Assembly (NCBI GenBank): GCA_947685225.1
Contig: CANTUV010000008.1
Location: 31,736,001-31,800,000, forward strand
DNA: 64,000 bases
Direction of reading: 5' to 3'
DNA from: Garcia nutans
Lineage: Eukaryota > Streptophyta > Magnoliopsida > Malpighiales > Euphorbiaceae
The notes under the pieces are model-generated. The model ran no database searches. It was given only the letters and a program-made list of their open reading frames with translations, and was not told the DNA's origin. Both the position numbers and the translations under genes were made by a program. Below are positions 9,945 through 19,553 of this stretch, piece by piece; within the stretch, counting starts at the first letter, position 1, and the number at the start of each line of letters is the position of its first letter.

Positions 9945-10141
9945 TCATGCATTGTAAGGAACTACATTAGACCTGATTCTCGCAAACTAATTCGAGATAT
10001 GTAGGCAGCTCTCCTTGAGCACGGTCTAAATTTTAATAAAATCATTCATTCATCTTTCTTTTGCCAAAAAAACAAAAAACAAAAAACAAAACAACAAAAA
10101 CAAAAACAAAAACAAAAACAAAAAAAACAAAAAAAATCCCG
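9945..10141 (+). other. T0 region between pol and hairpin array, A-rich
   Basis: After the pol stop comes a short non-coding stretch containing TTCGAGATATGTAGGCAG, then a run of AAAAC-type repeats (about 10064-10137). Nothing coding is seen. Confidence 0.6.
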
Positions 10142-10270
10142 CTAAGCCGAAAACCCACAAAGGGCGGCTTAGGCAATAGTGGGGCCCGCTAAGCTGAAAA
10201 CCCGCAAAGGGCGGCTTAGGCAAGAATGGGTAAGAGCTCGCTAAGTTGAAAATCCGAAAGGACGGCTTAG
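10142..10270 (+). repeat. three-unit GNRA-type hairpin array, T0 3' region
   Basis: Three units lie at 10142-10172, 10189-10219 and 10241-10270. Outer arms are CTAAGCCG/CGGCTTAG, CTAAGCTG/CGGCTTAG and CTAAGTTG/CGGCTTAG, where the changes are G-U tolerant. Each is followed by AAAA and an inner stem: CCC/GGG in units 1 and 2, and TCC/GGA with a GAAA tetraloop in unit 3. The same unit type occurs in T1, T2 and T3. Confidence 0.85.
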
Positions 10271-10456
10271 GCAAAAATTAGAGCAAGTAAATAAAGTAGA
10301 TAATGCTTGGAAAGCAAAGGAAAGAGTCATGCCAAGAAGAGTCATTCATTCCCAAGGGAGTCATTCATCCAAAAAAAAAAAAAAAAAAAGAGGTCATTCC
10401 TTTCATAAAGTACCAAAAACCAATCAAAAAGAGTCAAACCACCAAGTCCAAAACGT

Positions 10457-11134
10457 TAAAAAAAAAAAAAAGAAGTCAACCCTAGGGTCAGCCCTAGAGT
10501 CTGCAGCGTCTGCCTTCTCCTCGTTAAGAGAAACCACCTCATTTCCCTCTAGCTCCTGCAGCAATGCAAGCCTCCTTGACTTTTCAAGTGGCCAAACTTC
10601 AGCTATAAACCGAGTTCTGTACTCAGGAGTAGTCTAAACAAGGGAAGGCTCTGCAAAAAGCCTGATCATCTGATGGTCCCTAACTTAAATTTGAAGAACA
10701 GCTCGAGTAGCTCCGGAAATAATTTGGGGGCAACTTCAGAAAAATTCAAGTTTCTTCCCCAGTGGAGTTGAACTTCCTAGAGTATTATTTCTAAGTTCTT
10801 TACTAGAAATAAATACTGATAGCTTGAGCTTGAGGCCTTGTAAAATTGCAAAGCCTCTGAAAAGTCCCACATAGCCAATTTGAACCTCATGCCTTACAAG
10901 GGGGGCATTTGAGTCACATCCAATGATTGAGCAGAATTCCTCAAAAAGAGGACACATCTCGTCCATCCGGGCACCAAACCTGAAGACATTAGCTTGTGGA
11001 GCCCAAAATTTGGTACAAGCACGCAGGAAATCCCAATCCACCAATATCTCTCTAAGAGTAGCAACAACTTTCAATCCATATCTTTCCATATTGATCCTTT
11101 CAACCTTATGGAGACTCTTGGTCCAGTTGTGCAT
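10457..11134 (-). pseudogene. T0 antisense gene, plant mobile-domain-like
   Basis: The minus strand between pol and the 3' LTR carries an ORF (11134-10736, internal Met chosen because the upstream codons are a poly-T run). It reads WDFLRACTKFWAP, then VFRFG, MCPLFEEF and IIG, the pattern of the N-terminal part of plant mobile-domain/aminotransferase-like proteins. A second open stretch (about 10634-10457, beginning TTPEYRTRF) follows an acceptor-like TTGTTTAG, so the gene may be spliced; no donor was identified with confidence. Extra antisense ORFs in this position are known for plant Tat elements. Function unknown; the same kind of gene is seen in T2 at 63425-64000. It may be only a remnant. 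Confidence 0.5.
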
Positions 11135-11349
11135 ACAACGGTTGTAAAAAAAAAAAAAAAAACCTTTTTGAAAAATAGAAGGGGACATCATGCATACATA
11201 TGTACTGTTGTGCTTAACAAAAGTGCAGGTACAGAAAAATCAGAAGTGTTGCAAGCAATCGGAAATGCCAAAAGGCGGATATTGTACCCCTCGCTCAAAA
11301 TTCGCTCTTCAGAAGACCACTGGGCTCCATAAATCATTTTTATGGACCC

Positions 11350-11364
11350 CAGTGGGGGGGCAAT
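11350..11364 (+). other. T0 polypurine tract
   Basis: CAGTGGGGGGGCAAT abuts the 3' LTR start. This is the expected plus-strand primer site. Confidence 0.85.
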
Positions 11365-12918
11365 TGTGAACACTCGAATTTTGAGGCTCGGAAAGCCAAT
11401 TTCCACAAACCGGGCCGGACCGGACGTCCCCGGTAAAATTCACCGGAAGTATATCGATATGGTACTTGAAATGTCTGAGACGGCGTGAGGATCACAGATA
11501 TGGTCCCGGAATAATTTTTGGAGGTCTCTAGCTCCCGAAAAATCAGTTTGAGTGAAAACCGGAAAAAAACCGGCGGCCCAACTGCATGACCCCGGCAGCT
11601 CAGCCGCCAAAATCGGCGGCCGAGCCGCCAAAACTTTCTGTCTTTTCGGCGTCACATCCACGGCGGCCCGGCCGCCGTCCAGCCCGATTTTGCCTATAAA
11701 TTGCCTTCAAATGTTCAGAAAATGGGGGTTTTGGATTTTTTTCCGGGTGGGCCTCATGCTGTCGAATTCTTTTCACGCTTAAAAACGATTAAGAACTTTT
11801 ATTTGCATAAATCTAACTGTGTGCTGCAGGAAACAATCTGTAATCAATAATCATAATCCCCGGTTCAAGAAAACGAGATCTGGAACTTCGAAGCGGGAAA
11901 ATCCTAAGCAAGGTAATATTCCAATCCATCATTTGTCAATTTAAGCATATCATAAGCATTCTATCTTCTTCTCAATTTCTTCTCGGTCAAAGACCTAATC
12001 CTTTTAGGTCTAAGGCCTAATGGACTAATCAATCAGCCTCTTTGGCACAAAGACTTAAATTACATCTTTTTGGTACAAAGTACCTACATTTGACAATTAA
12101 AATCAATCTGTTGGCATGGAGCCTAAATTACACCATTTTGGTACGAAGTACCTAAAATTTCACAATTTAGCACTAAGTGCTGAAATTCACATTTTTGGCA
12201 TCGAGCCCAACCACACTTGGCCAAAGGCCCAAAATTTGCACTCTTTTGGTACAAAGTACCTAAAATCGGAGAATTTAGCACTAAGTGCTAAATCTCACAT
12301 CTTTGGCATGAAGCTCGACAACACTTGGCCAAAGGCCTAAATTGCACTTTTTTGGTACAAAGTACCTAAAATTGCACCATTTAGCACTAAGTGCTAAATT
12401 TCACAACTCTGGCATGAAGCCCGACTCAATTAAAATCAACCTTTGGCACGGAGCCTAAATTCCACTCTTTTGGTACAAAGTACCTAAATCTCACATCTTT
12501 GGCATGAAGCCCGACAATGCACGAAGCATACACACACACATGCATGAAGCATAATTTTCATCGCCTTTAAATAGGCTTTTTCGAACTACATGGGCTTTGA
12601 TCTCCTATTCAAACGGGAGTATGTAGGCATATTTGGGATTCACCCCAAATAGCAAGTCCACAATTTACTAACAATCTGTCTCTTCTTTTCTTCATTCCTT
12701 TTAAATTTGTTCTTTTTGCAAGTTAATCAAAAGCATGACATAGTCCCCGAATCCTCCTTGGGTTCGCAGACTAGAAGCCTTTACATTGGATGCATTAATT
12801 GGAGTCAAACAAGGGTTTTCTTAGTTTTTCCCTTTGAACAAAATAAACTGAGTGGCGACTCCCGACAACGAGTGAACTTTCGCCCGGATCCTTTTCGGGC
12901 GGAAAACCGAGATTCACA
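11365..12918 (+). repeat. T0 3' LTR
   Basis: It begins TGTGAACACTCG and ends GATTCACA, 1,554 bp. It aligns with the 5' LTR throughout with about a dozen substitutions and a shorter GC-rich array. TATA box at 11695-11701. Confidence 0.95.
11984..12576 (+). repeat. hairpin array in T0 3' LTR
   Basis: Second copy of the array described at 1818-2409, with the same order of units. Differences between the copies are few; one at the start (AAAGACCTAA here, AAAGAACTAA in the 5' copy) lies in the GGTC-AAA-GACC unit, which is perfectly paired only in this copy. Confidence 0.85.
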
Positions 12919-12923
12919 TTGAC
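12919..12923. repeat. target site duplication of T0, right copy (TTGAC)
   Basis: Pairs with TCGAC at 1102-1106. Gag of element A resumes directly after it. Confidence 0.8.
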
Positions 12924-13119
12924 TCAACCGGATATACTCAATCTCATACTCTGTTACCATCCGGTTGTCTTGCCTCAAATTCAGGAATTCCATCTTCTTA
13001 ATATCTTTATACTCCCTCGGAGTATATTTCTGCTCGAACTCCCTCAGAAAATCACCATAAGATAATGTAGGTGGATCATCCATGGCATGAGGAACCGTCT
13101 TCCACCAGTCATAGGCATC
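12924..13119 (-). pseudogene. chromovirus A gag, middle fragment
   Basis: The minus strand reads the capsid stretch VPHAMDDPPTLSYGDFLREF, YTPREYKD and TEYEIEYIRLSQ. It continues leftward across T0 into 1106. It is cut on the right by the solo LTR at 13125, and the interrupted tract of T's is duplicated. The same residues are in element B around 54530-54310. Confidence 0.9.
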
Positions 13120-13124
13120 TTTTT

Positions 13125-15926
13125 TGTAACACCCCTTCCCAACCTACATATGTAAGCTGAGTAGAGGCGCCACACTAACCTAATGTTGCTACCAATTTTA
13201 CTTAGTCAAATTTTAGTTCCGATTTTTACAAAATTTTTGCCATAGTTTCGCCTAAAAATTGAGTCCCAAGTGTCGACAAAACCGGTTTTTTTCTTATTTT
13301 TAAAAACATTTTACACAAACCAATGCAAACAAAATCATTCTCAGTACACTCCCAATAAATCCCCCTTGTAACCTCAACTACAACCTGCAAAAAGGATTTA
13401 CACTTCTAGTACAACATAAAATAAAGGTTTTGTGACAACCCCCATATTTAAATATTACACAGCGGAAGTTATAAAATATTTACATATTTACAAATTCATA
13501 TACATCAAAACTCAAGTTTTACAACACATAAAATTTATACATGATTGGCAAGTCTGCTCTGATCTTTAAGCTCCCAAAATGGATTCTTCAAGGTCTACTC
13601 TCACTAGGTCTTGATGAACTCTCGGGTTCAACTCTATCCACTCTACTACCTGCGCAATTAAACACTATCGCGCTAAGCCAACGACTTAGTAAGATAAAAC
13701 ATGCTAACGGTATGCTTTAATGAAATGCAATGCCACATATGTTATTGATAAGATCAACATCATAAATATAAAGTTAACCACACAATTATGCATTTCACAA
13801 ATCATAGTCATATGAGCATACCACATTTCAATATCTTTTCACATTCAACATTAATCAATCATACTCCATAACCAACATCTCATTTCATTAAACTCATAAC
13901 ATTATTTAGGACATTCATATAACCTTGACACCTATGGGCCCAACAAGTATTTAATACGATATTCAGAGTTCAGAGTTACTGCTTTGGTTCATAGTCACAA
14001 TAATCACGCCCGTAGGCAATGTATATACATGTATCTCTATCCATGGATAGTGTAACAGACCCAGTCTCTTGGATCATCAACTCAACACATATGAGGAGAT
14101 CCTCAACCCGGCAAGACTGTTACAAATCATATATCTCATAGTGTAACAGACCCAGTCTCTTGGACCATCAACTCAACACCTATGAGGAGGTCCTCAACCC
14201 GGCAAGACTGTTACCTTTCATCATTTCTTAGGCATGCCACCCAAATCCAGAACTCTGAAACTGAATAACATATTAAACAAACAATTCATTTCCATTCTCA
14301 ATTCTCATCACATTTAGGCAAACATGCCTTCTTTCTTTCAATTACATCATCTTAGCCAATAACAATGGCTTCACATTTCATTTCACAATATAACATCTCA
14401 TTATTCAAGTATATATATATATATATCTCATCCATGATCACATTATATCTCACATAGCATCATTCATAAATATCAACATTTCATTCCACATTACTCATGA
14501 AACACATTACCATTCACAATGCACAACATAACATTGTTCAATCTCAACAATGCAATTAGGGCAAAGAACAATTGATTATAACATTCATTGATTCAAGTGT
14601 GTTTAAAGTGTTTAGGGTTAGGTTTAAGGACCAACCTACCTTTGGAGAACCAAAGCAATGCAAGAAGAACAAAGAATTAAAACCCTAACCATAAATAGTA
14701 CATTCTGGTTTTAAACTCCATTTTATCCTTATTTTGAAAAATTGTATAAAATAATCTACTTGACTAAAAATTCTAAAATTTTTACAGAATTTAGTTTTGT
14801 ATCTTAAAATCATCCCTTTAAAATTTCAGATCAAACTGAACACAAAATCTTGGTCAAATAGTTCACCTAACCAGACTGCCCCAATTGCCCTGCATCCTGG
14901 CAGCAGTTCTGAACTTTGTGAATTCCATAAATCAAATTCAATCAACGTGATTCCAAATTATTTTTCTCAAATACTAAACTCACTAAGCAACAACATATCC
15001 AAAATTCGATTGGATATGATTTTTCTACATTTTTTTAAAAATCCCGAAATATAGCTGTCCCAGTTAAGGTACCTGCTGGAACAGGTCTAATGAAAATAAT
15101 CTTTCTAAACTCATAACCATTCCAAAATCGAATCAACATATTTTTCAGTCATTCTAGACTCATAGAGGCACAACATATCAAAAATTCACTTCAAGAAAAT
15201 TTTTCTAAAATTAATTAAAAATCATACAAGTCACAGCCTTTACTAATCCTAAAACAGAAACAATTTCACTAAACACCAATCTTACTCTTCCATCACCAAC
15301 ACCAACCCAACTTCTCATCTATCAAGCAAAATCAATACTTACAATCATACCATAAGCAACTTAATCATACCACTTCAAAAGAATTGAAGAAATTAGAGAA
15401 AAGATCTTACCTTAGTTAAAAACTTCTTAAATCAACACTTGAACACTTAATCTTTCTTCAATTTAAGCTTGAAATCATCAAAACCATCACTTGTCTCTTT
15501 CTTTCTCTTTGGCTATGGAGGGCCGGCCATCAACAAGAAGAAGAAGAAATGATAAAGAAAACACAAGTCAAACCTTCTTTAAATATCCACCATGTGATTT
15601 TATCCAAGCAATTACCAAAGTGCCATTATTCACATAATTATCTTTTTGTCTTATATGTGCCCAATTAAGTAATTTACCAATCTCAAATAAATATCTTCTC
15701 TTGCATTGACCAAGCCTTTTGACCACTTTATATGTCATATATATTAACATATACACAACATATAAATTTATCTCTAAACCCTATTTCTTCCCAAAATACA
15801 TATACATATACTTTCTCTTCTCAATTTCTTTTCTCTTACAATTTAACACATATATTCAATCCAATATATAACAATAACAACAACAACAATATGCAAAACT
15901 TCTAGGGCATAAATGAGGATATTACA
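13125..15926 (-). mobile_element. solo LTR of a Tekay-like element (TSD TTTTT)
   Basis: A 2,802-bp insert runs from TGTAACACCCC to GGATATTACA on the plus strand (TG..CA on either strand). It is flanked by TTTTT at 13120-13124 and 15927-15931 and splits gag of A. No internal coding region remains, so it is an LTR-LTR recombination product. On the minus strand it shows a TTTAAAG box preceded by GGTGGA (15593-15577), about 340 bp into the LTR, which I take as its TATA region. It carries the conserved double hairpin at 13651-13690 and a variable repeat cassette at 13961-14270. Short ORFs inside are not credible genes. Confidence 0.9.
14050..14214 (-). repeat. two 74-bp tandem copies with a compensatory base-pair change
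   Basis: Copies at 14050-14123 and 14141-14214 both begin GTGTAACAGACCCAGTCT and end AGACTGTTAC, so each can close as GTAACAG/CTGTTAC. Inside, copy 1 has arms GGATC and GATCC; copy 2 has GGACC and GGTCC. One change in each arm keeps the pair. A single degenerate copy is in element B at about 55796-55867. Confidence 0.85.
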
Positions 15927-15931
15927 TTTTT

Positions 15932-16281
15932 GCAGGAGGGATCTGGCATAGTCAAATTTCTCATCCGAAGTGGCTTGCAACTGAATGAATATCCTCTGCA
16001 CCTTATCTAACCACTACTCAGCCACTGCAGGATCGATAGTGCCCAAGAAATCTTCAGCCCCATATTTTCTTAACTGGTCATAATGTCTTATCGGCATCTG
16101 AGGCTGTGGTGGTGGTGGTGGTGGCTGCACTGGAGCTCCCCTCAACAGTTCTACCATATGCCTTAACCAACCCGGCGGAGCCTCCTCAGCAGCTGATCTC
16201 TCTGGCACAGAAATAGGTGCCTCACTAACCCTCTCAATCCTAGCTCCATCTCTACTCTCTTCAGGAGCTACACTTTCCGCA
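15932..16281 (-). pseudogene. chromovirus A gag, N-terminal fragment
   Basis: The minus strand encodes the Ser/Glu-rich N terminus, a PPPPPPQPQ linker, then RHYDQLRKYGAEDFLGT and the start of the capsid helices (QWLDKVQRIF type). Between the two solo LTRs there is one stop-like change (TAG near 16008-16016). In element B the same part is at about 54880-54520. Confidence 0.85.
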
Positions 16282-17944
16282 CTACTTGTAACACCCCCAT
16301 GCTCTGTATAAGTACTATACATATACCTAGTATACATACAATACGTATATAGAATATAGGAATATCACTTTTAGTTTTAAATTTCAATACCTTTAATCAA
16401 GTTCAAACAATATTACCTTAATTTGAATAACATTAACAAAATCATTATACTTTCAATGATATTAATCTGAATTACCAAAACTTTATTATTACATATAAAT
16501 ATTGTATTATGAACTATACATCATACTTAAATCATACATGTATGCATCACCTTCTAGTTGGTCTCAGAACACTCTTACCCTTCTCGTGGCATAACTGCTT
16601 GATTTCCAGATCAACCGCATAATCACCTGCGCGATCACACAACCGCGCTAAGCCCGAGAGCTTAGTAATACAATTAAATCATATACACATATAATAGAGA
16701 AAATCATATTTTCATTTTAACTTATTATGCCATTATTTTCTTACCAGGTTTTTCTCTTTTTGGCTATACTTTTCATATATATATATATATACTTCTACTA
16801 GTGTTTTACCAATATGCATATTCATACATTTTATTTTAGTAATTCACAATCCAATGACTTATCAAAGTCTTCATGAAACAATATCCACTATTTCCACATT
16901 CATATACATTTCACACATCATATATCATCATATACAATTTACACATCATAAATTCATCATTTCACATAGCTTCTCAAGCTATACTCATCTTCAATAATTC
17001 ACTTATGTATTGTATGCATCTCATTCCATGATTATCATCATATATTTCAATCCATAGCTATCATCATGTATCTCATTATTCATTTATTCCATTATTCAAG
17101 AATCACATATATATACAAACACAAGCATGGGCCCAAAAACACTAATATGCCATTCTACTTTCAGAGTTAATGTTTTGGTTTAATTATCACATTTGTCATT
17201 ATCCCTACTAGGCTTCAAGGATTAAGGTTCAACCAAGCTTCAAGGGGAACAAAGCATGCTAAGTATCAACCCAACTTGGCTTCAAGAACCAATCCAACCT
17301 AGCTTCAAGGGTTGTAACATCTCAATTAGGCTTCAAGGATTAGACCCAACCAAGCTTCAAGGGAAGTAAAACATGTTAAACTTCAACCCAACTTGGCTTC
17401 AAGGATCAAATCCAACCTAACTTCAAGAGATTGTTACTATTAGGCATGCCACCAACAACAAAACTCTGAAAATGAATAACATATTAGACACACAACTCAT
17501 TCATGATTTCATTATCAATTTCATTTCCAATTGAATCATCATAACCAATCACAATGGCTTCATATATCATTTAGATCATCATAGCCAATCACAATGGCTT
17601 CATATATCATTTAGATCATCAATTAATATCATAGCATTTCATCTTTCAAATACACAATCATCTATCTCATATATTATTCATATATCATCATTACCAATCA
17701 CAAAAACATCACATTTCATTTAGTCTCACTTCACATTATAATACTTCATAATCAAGCACATTAAACATTCATCAAGAATGATCATCATTGATGTATATAT
17801 ATATATAATTTACCTTATTCTTAGATTTGGAATCCTCCACATACATTTGTTTCACATATATTTGAAATGTAGAAACCATAATGCCTTTAGAGAATCCAAC
17901 AAGACAAGAATAATCAAGAATAAGAATCATTAACTAACAAATTT

Positions 17945-18290
17945 GAGGGACACGGCCAACACCATTTGAGGGACACGGCCAAGCTTGTGGCCGTGTCTCT
18001 CAACCACAATTGGCAGTAGTGAACACGAGCATGCAACACGGCCGTGTCTCTCAACACAATTTCAGGCAGTAGGTGACACGGTCAAGGGACATGGCTGAGC
18101 CAGTGGCCGTGTCTCACAACAAAAATCATACAATCACAGACACGGGCAAGTGACACGGCCGTGTCTCTCCACAAAAATCAGGCAGTAACAAACACGGGCA
18201 GAGGACACGGCTGAGACTGTGACCGTGTCTCTCCCAAAATCAATTCAACACATCCAATTTTCCTTGACTTGGCCGTGTCACTCCTATATT
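17945..18290 (-). repeat. GACACGGCC..GGCCGTGTC palindrome block in solo LTR
   Basis: About ten occurrences of GACACGG or its complement CCGTGTC, arranged as facing pairs a few to about 20 bases apart. Similar blocks are in element B's LTR (56634-56922) and in the 3' regions of T1 (22450-22770) and T3 (38895-39095). Confidence 0.8.
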
Positions 18291-18907
18291 TAAACCCCAA
18301 ACCTTTACAAGTCTCCTTTGATTGCACCTAAACACTTCATACACATCATACTATCCTTCCAATGAATTTAATCAACCTCACTAACACTTATTTCACATGC
18401 ACATCCATATTTACATTACCAAAACACATCAACAACACATTTGATTCCTTAACACATTTACAAATGAATATGTGTTAAGTTTCAACATCATATTAATATA
18501 TGAATTTAGATAGTTTACTTACCTTAAAAATCATTCTCAAATCTATTCAATTTACCTTCCAAGAGCTCTTCACCACTTTAACTAGAGCAATCCATTTCCT
18601 TCACAACCTAAATCAAATCAAATAATAAGATACTTAAATTCCAATGCACATATTCAATTATCAAACTCATATATTTTATACTCTTAACTTCCTTAAACAC
18701 AACATACATCACTCATATATCAATTACTCAAATCCCCAATTCATTAACACTAAACCCTTACTCAATAATCCCAACAATTCATCATCATCCTCACCAATAA
18801 CCACATCAAATCCAAACTCTAACCATAGAAATCAATGCAAAGGAATGAATACTTACTTGATTATTTACCAAATCTTGAATAAAAATCTTCAATTCTCTCC
18901 AAAATCA

Positions 18908-18910
<3 letters not shown>

Positions 18911-18946
<36 letters not shown>
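18911..18946. repeat. (TC)18 microsatellite
   Basis: Thirty-six bases of perfect TC repeat in the solo LTR, followed by GAA-rich sequence. It produces the long low-complexity ORF at 18644-19117, which is not a gene. Confidence 0.95.
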
Positions 18947-18947
<1 letters not shown>

Positions 18948-19015
18948 ACACACGAAGAAGAAGAAGCAGAAGAAGAAGAAAGAAAGTTCTCGTTCTTTCT
19001 TTCGTTCTTATCATC

Positions 19016-19022
<7 letters not shown>

Positions 19023-19071
<49 letters not shown>

Positions 19072-19084
19072 TAACAATAACAAT
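19023..19084. repeat. (TAA)n / (CAATAA)n microsatellite
   Basis: A TAA run of about 15 units passing into CAATAA units, just upstream (on the minus strand) of the candidate TATA region of the solo LTR. Confidence 0.9.
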
Positions 19085-19356
19085 ACTTTAAATCTCCACC
19101 ACATAATCTTTCTTTGACTTTCTTCTTCTCTTCTCTTTTTGTCCTTATTACTATCATTATTATTAATTAACTATACAAATATATATATATACAATTCACT
19201 TTTCCTACACCATATTATATCCCATGTATATGTAATGTATATGTATATGTCTTATATATTATCTTTATATTTCCCATATATACATATACATCAAATCCAA
19301 ATACAACAACAATAACTCCAAAACTCTTAGGGTATATTCCGGGATATTACACTACT

Positions 19357-19386
19357 CTCAATAAACTGTCGTGAATGAGATGCCAT
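19357..19386 (-). pseudogene. chromovirus A gag, start codon fragment
   Basis: ATG at 19386 opens MASHSRQFIES, matching MESHSRQTVEG of element B. Ten codons remain before the solo LTR. The leader up to the PBS (19387-19535) has no ORF. Confidence 0.8.
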
Positions 19387-19535
19387 CTCTACCTATATCT
19401 GCAAACACAGCAGAATATTCCTCATTAAAGATTAAAGACTGCCATACCAAAACATGTATTTTACTCAAAAACCCACTTTAAAAATCAAAATATTCTTTTT
19501 CTTACAATTGATCTAGGTTGAGAATCTCAAACCTA

Positions 19536-19548
19536 GGCTCTGATACCA
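19536..19548 (-). other. chromovirus A primer binding site (initiator Met)
   Basis: The minus strand reads TGGTATCAGAGCC, the standard plant initiator tRNA-Met PBS, a few bases inside the LTR end at 19554. Confidence 0.9.
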
Positions 19549-19553
19549 AAAAT

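Larger units (their letters stand above)
1107..12918 (+). mobile_element. T0: complete Tat/Ogre-like LTR retrotransposon
   Basis: An 11.8 kb element with both LTRs, PBS, one continuous gag-pol frame, a 3' hairpin array, an antisense ORF and a PPT, bounded by a 5-bp duplication. The LTRs differ by about a dozen substitutions over some 1.45 kb of alignable sequence plus one block of GC-rich repeat indels, so the insertion is fairly recent. It is the innermost and best preserved element of the nest. All catalytic motifs needed for transposition are visible. Whether it is expressed cannot be judged from sequence. Confidence 0.95.
16287..19351 (-). mobile_element. solo LTR of a Tekay-like element (TSD CTACT)
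   Basis: A 3,065-bp insert from TGTAACACCCC to GGGATATTACA, flanked by CTACT at 16282-16286 and 19352-19356. It inserted about 35 bp inside the start of A's gag. Minus-strand TTTAAAG box with GGTGGAGA at 19101-19085. It has the double hairpin (16628-16666), a cassette of AAGCTTCAAGG-type repeats (17159-17480), a block of GACACGG palindromes (17945-18290) and two microsatellites. It is the longest LTR of the family here. Confidence 0.9.

Noticed and set aside
10142..10270. Hammerhead ribozyme as explanation of the 3' hairpins
   Set aside because: GAAA occurs, but there is no CUGAUGA core nor a three-way junction with a cleavable NUH site in any unit.
13125..15926. DNA transposon with terminal inverted repeats (TGTAACAC..GATATTACA)
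   Set aside because: The ends look inverted only over a few bases. The same sequence is the 5' LTR of A and B next to a tRNA-Met PBS, with 5-bp duplications, so it is an LTR.
18644..19117. 157-codon ORF with poly-Ser, SLSLSL and poly-Asn
   Set aside because: It is the translation of the TC and TAA microsatellites inside a solo LTR; no domain and no support from homologous LTRs.
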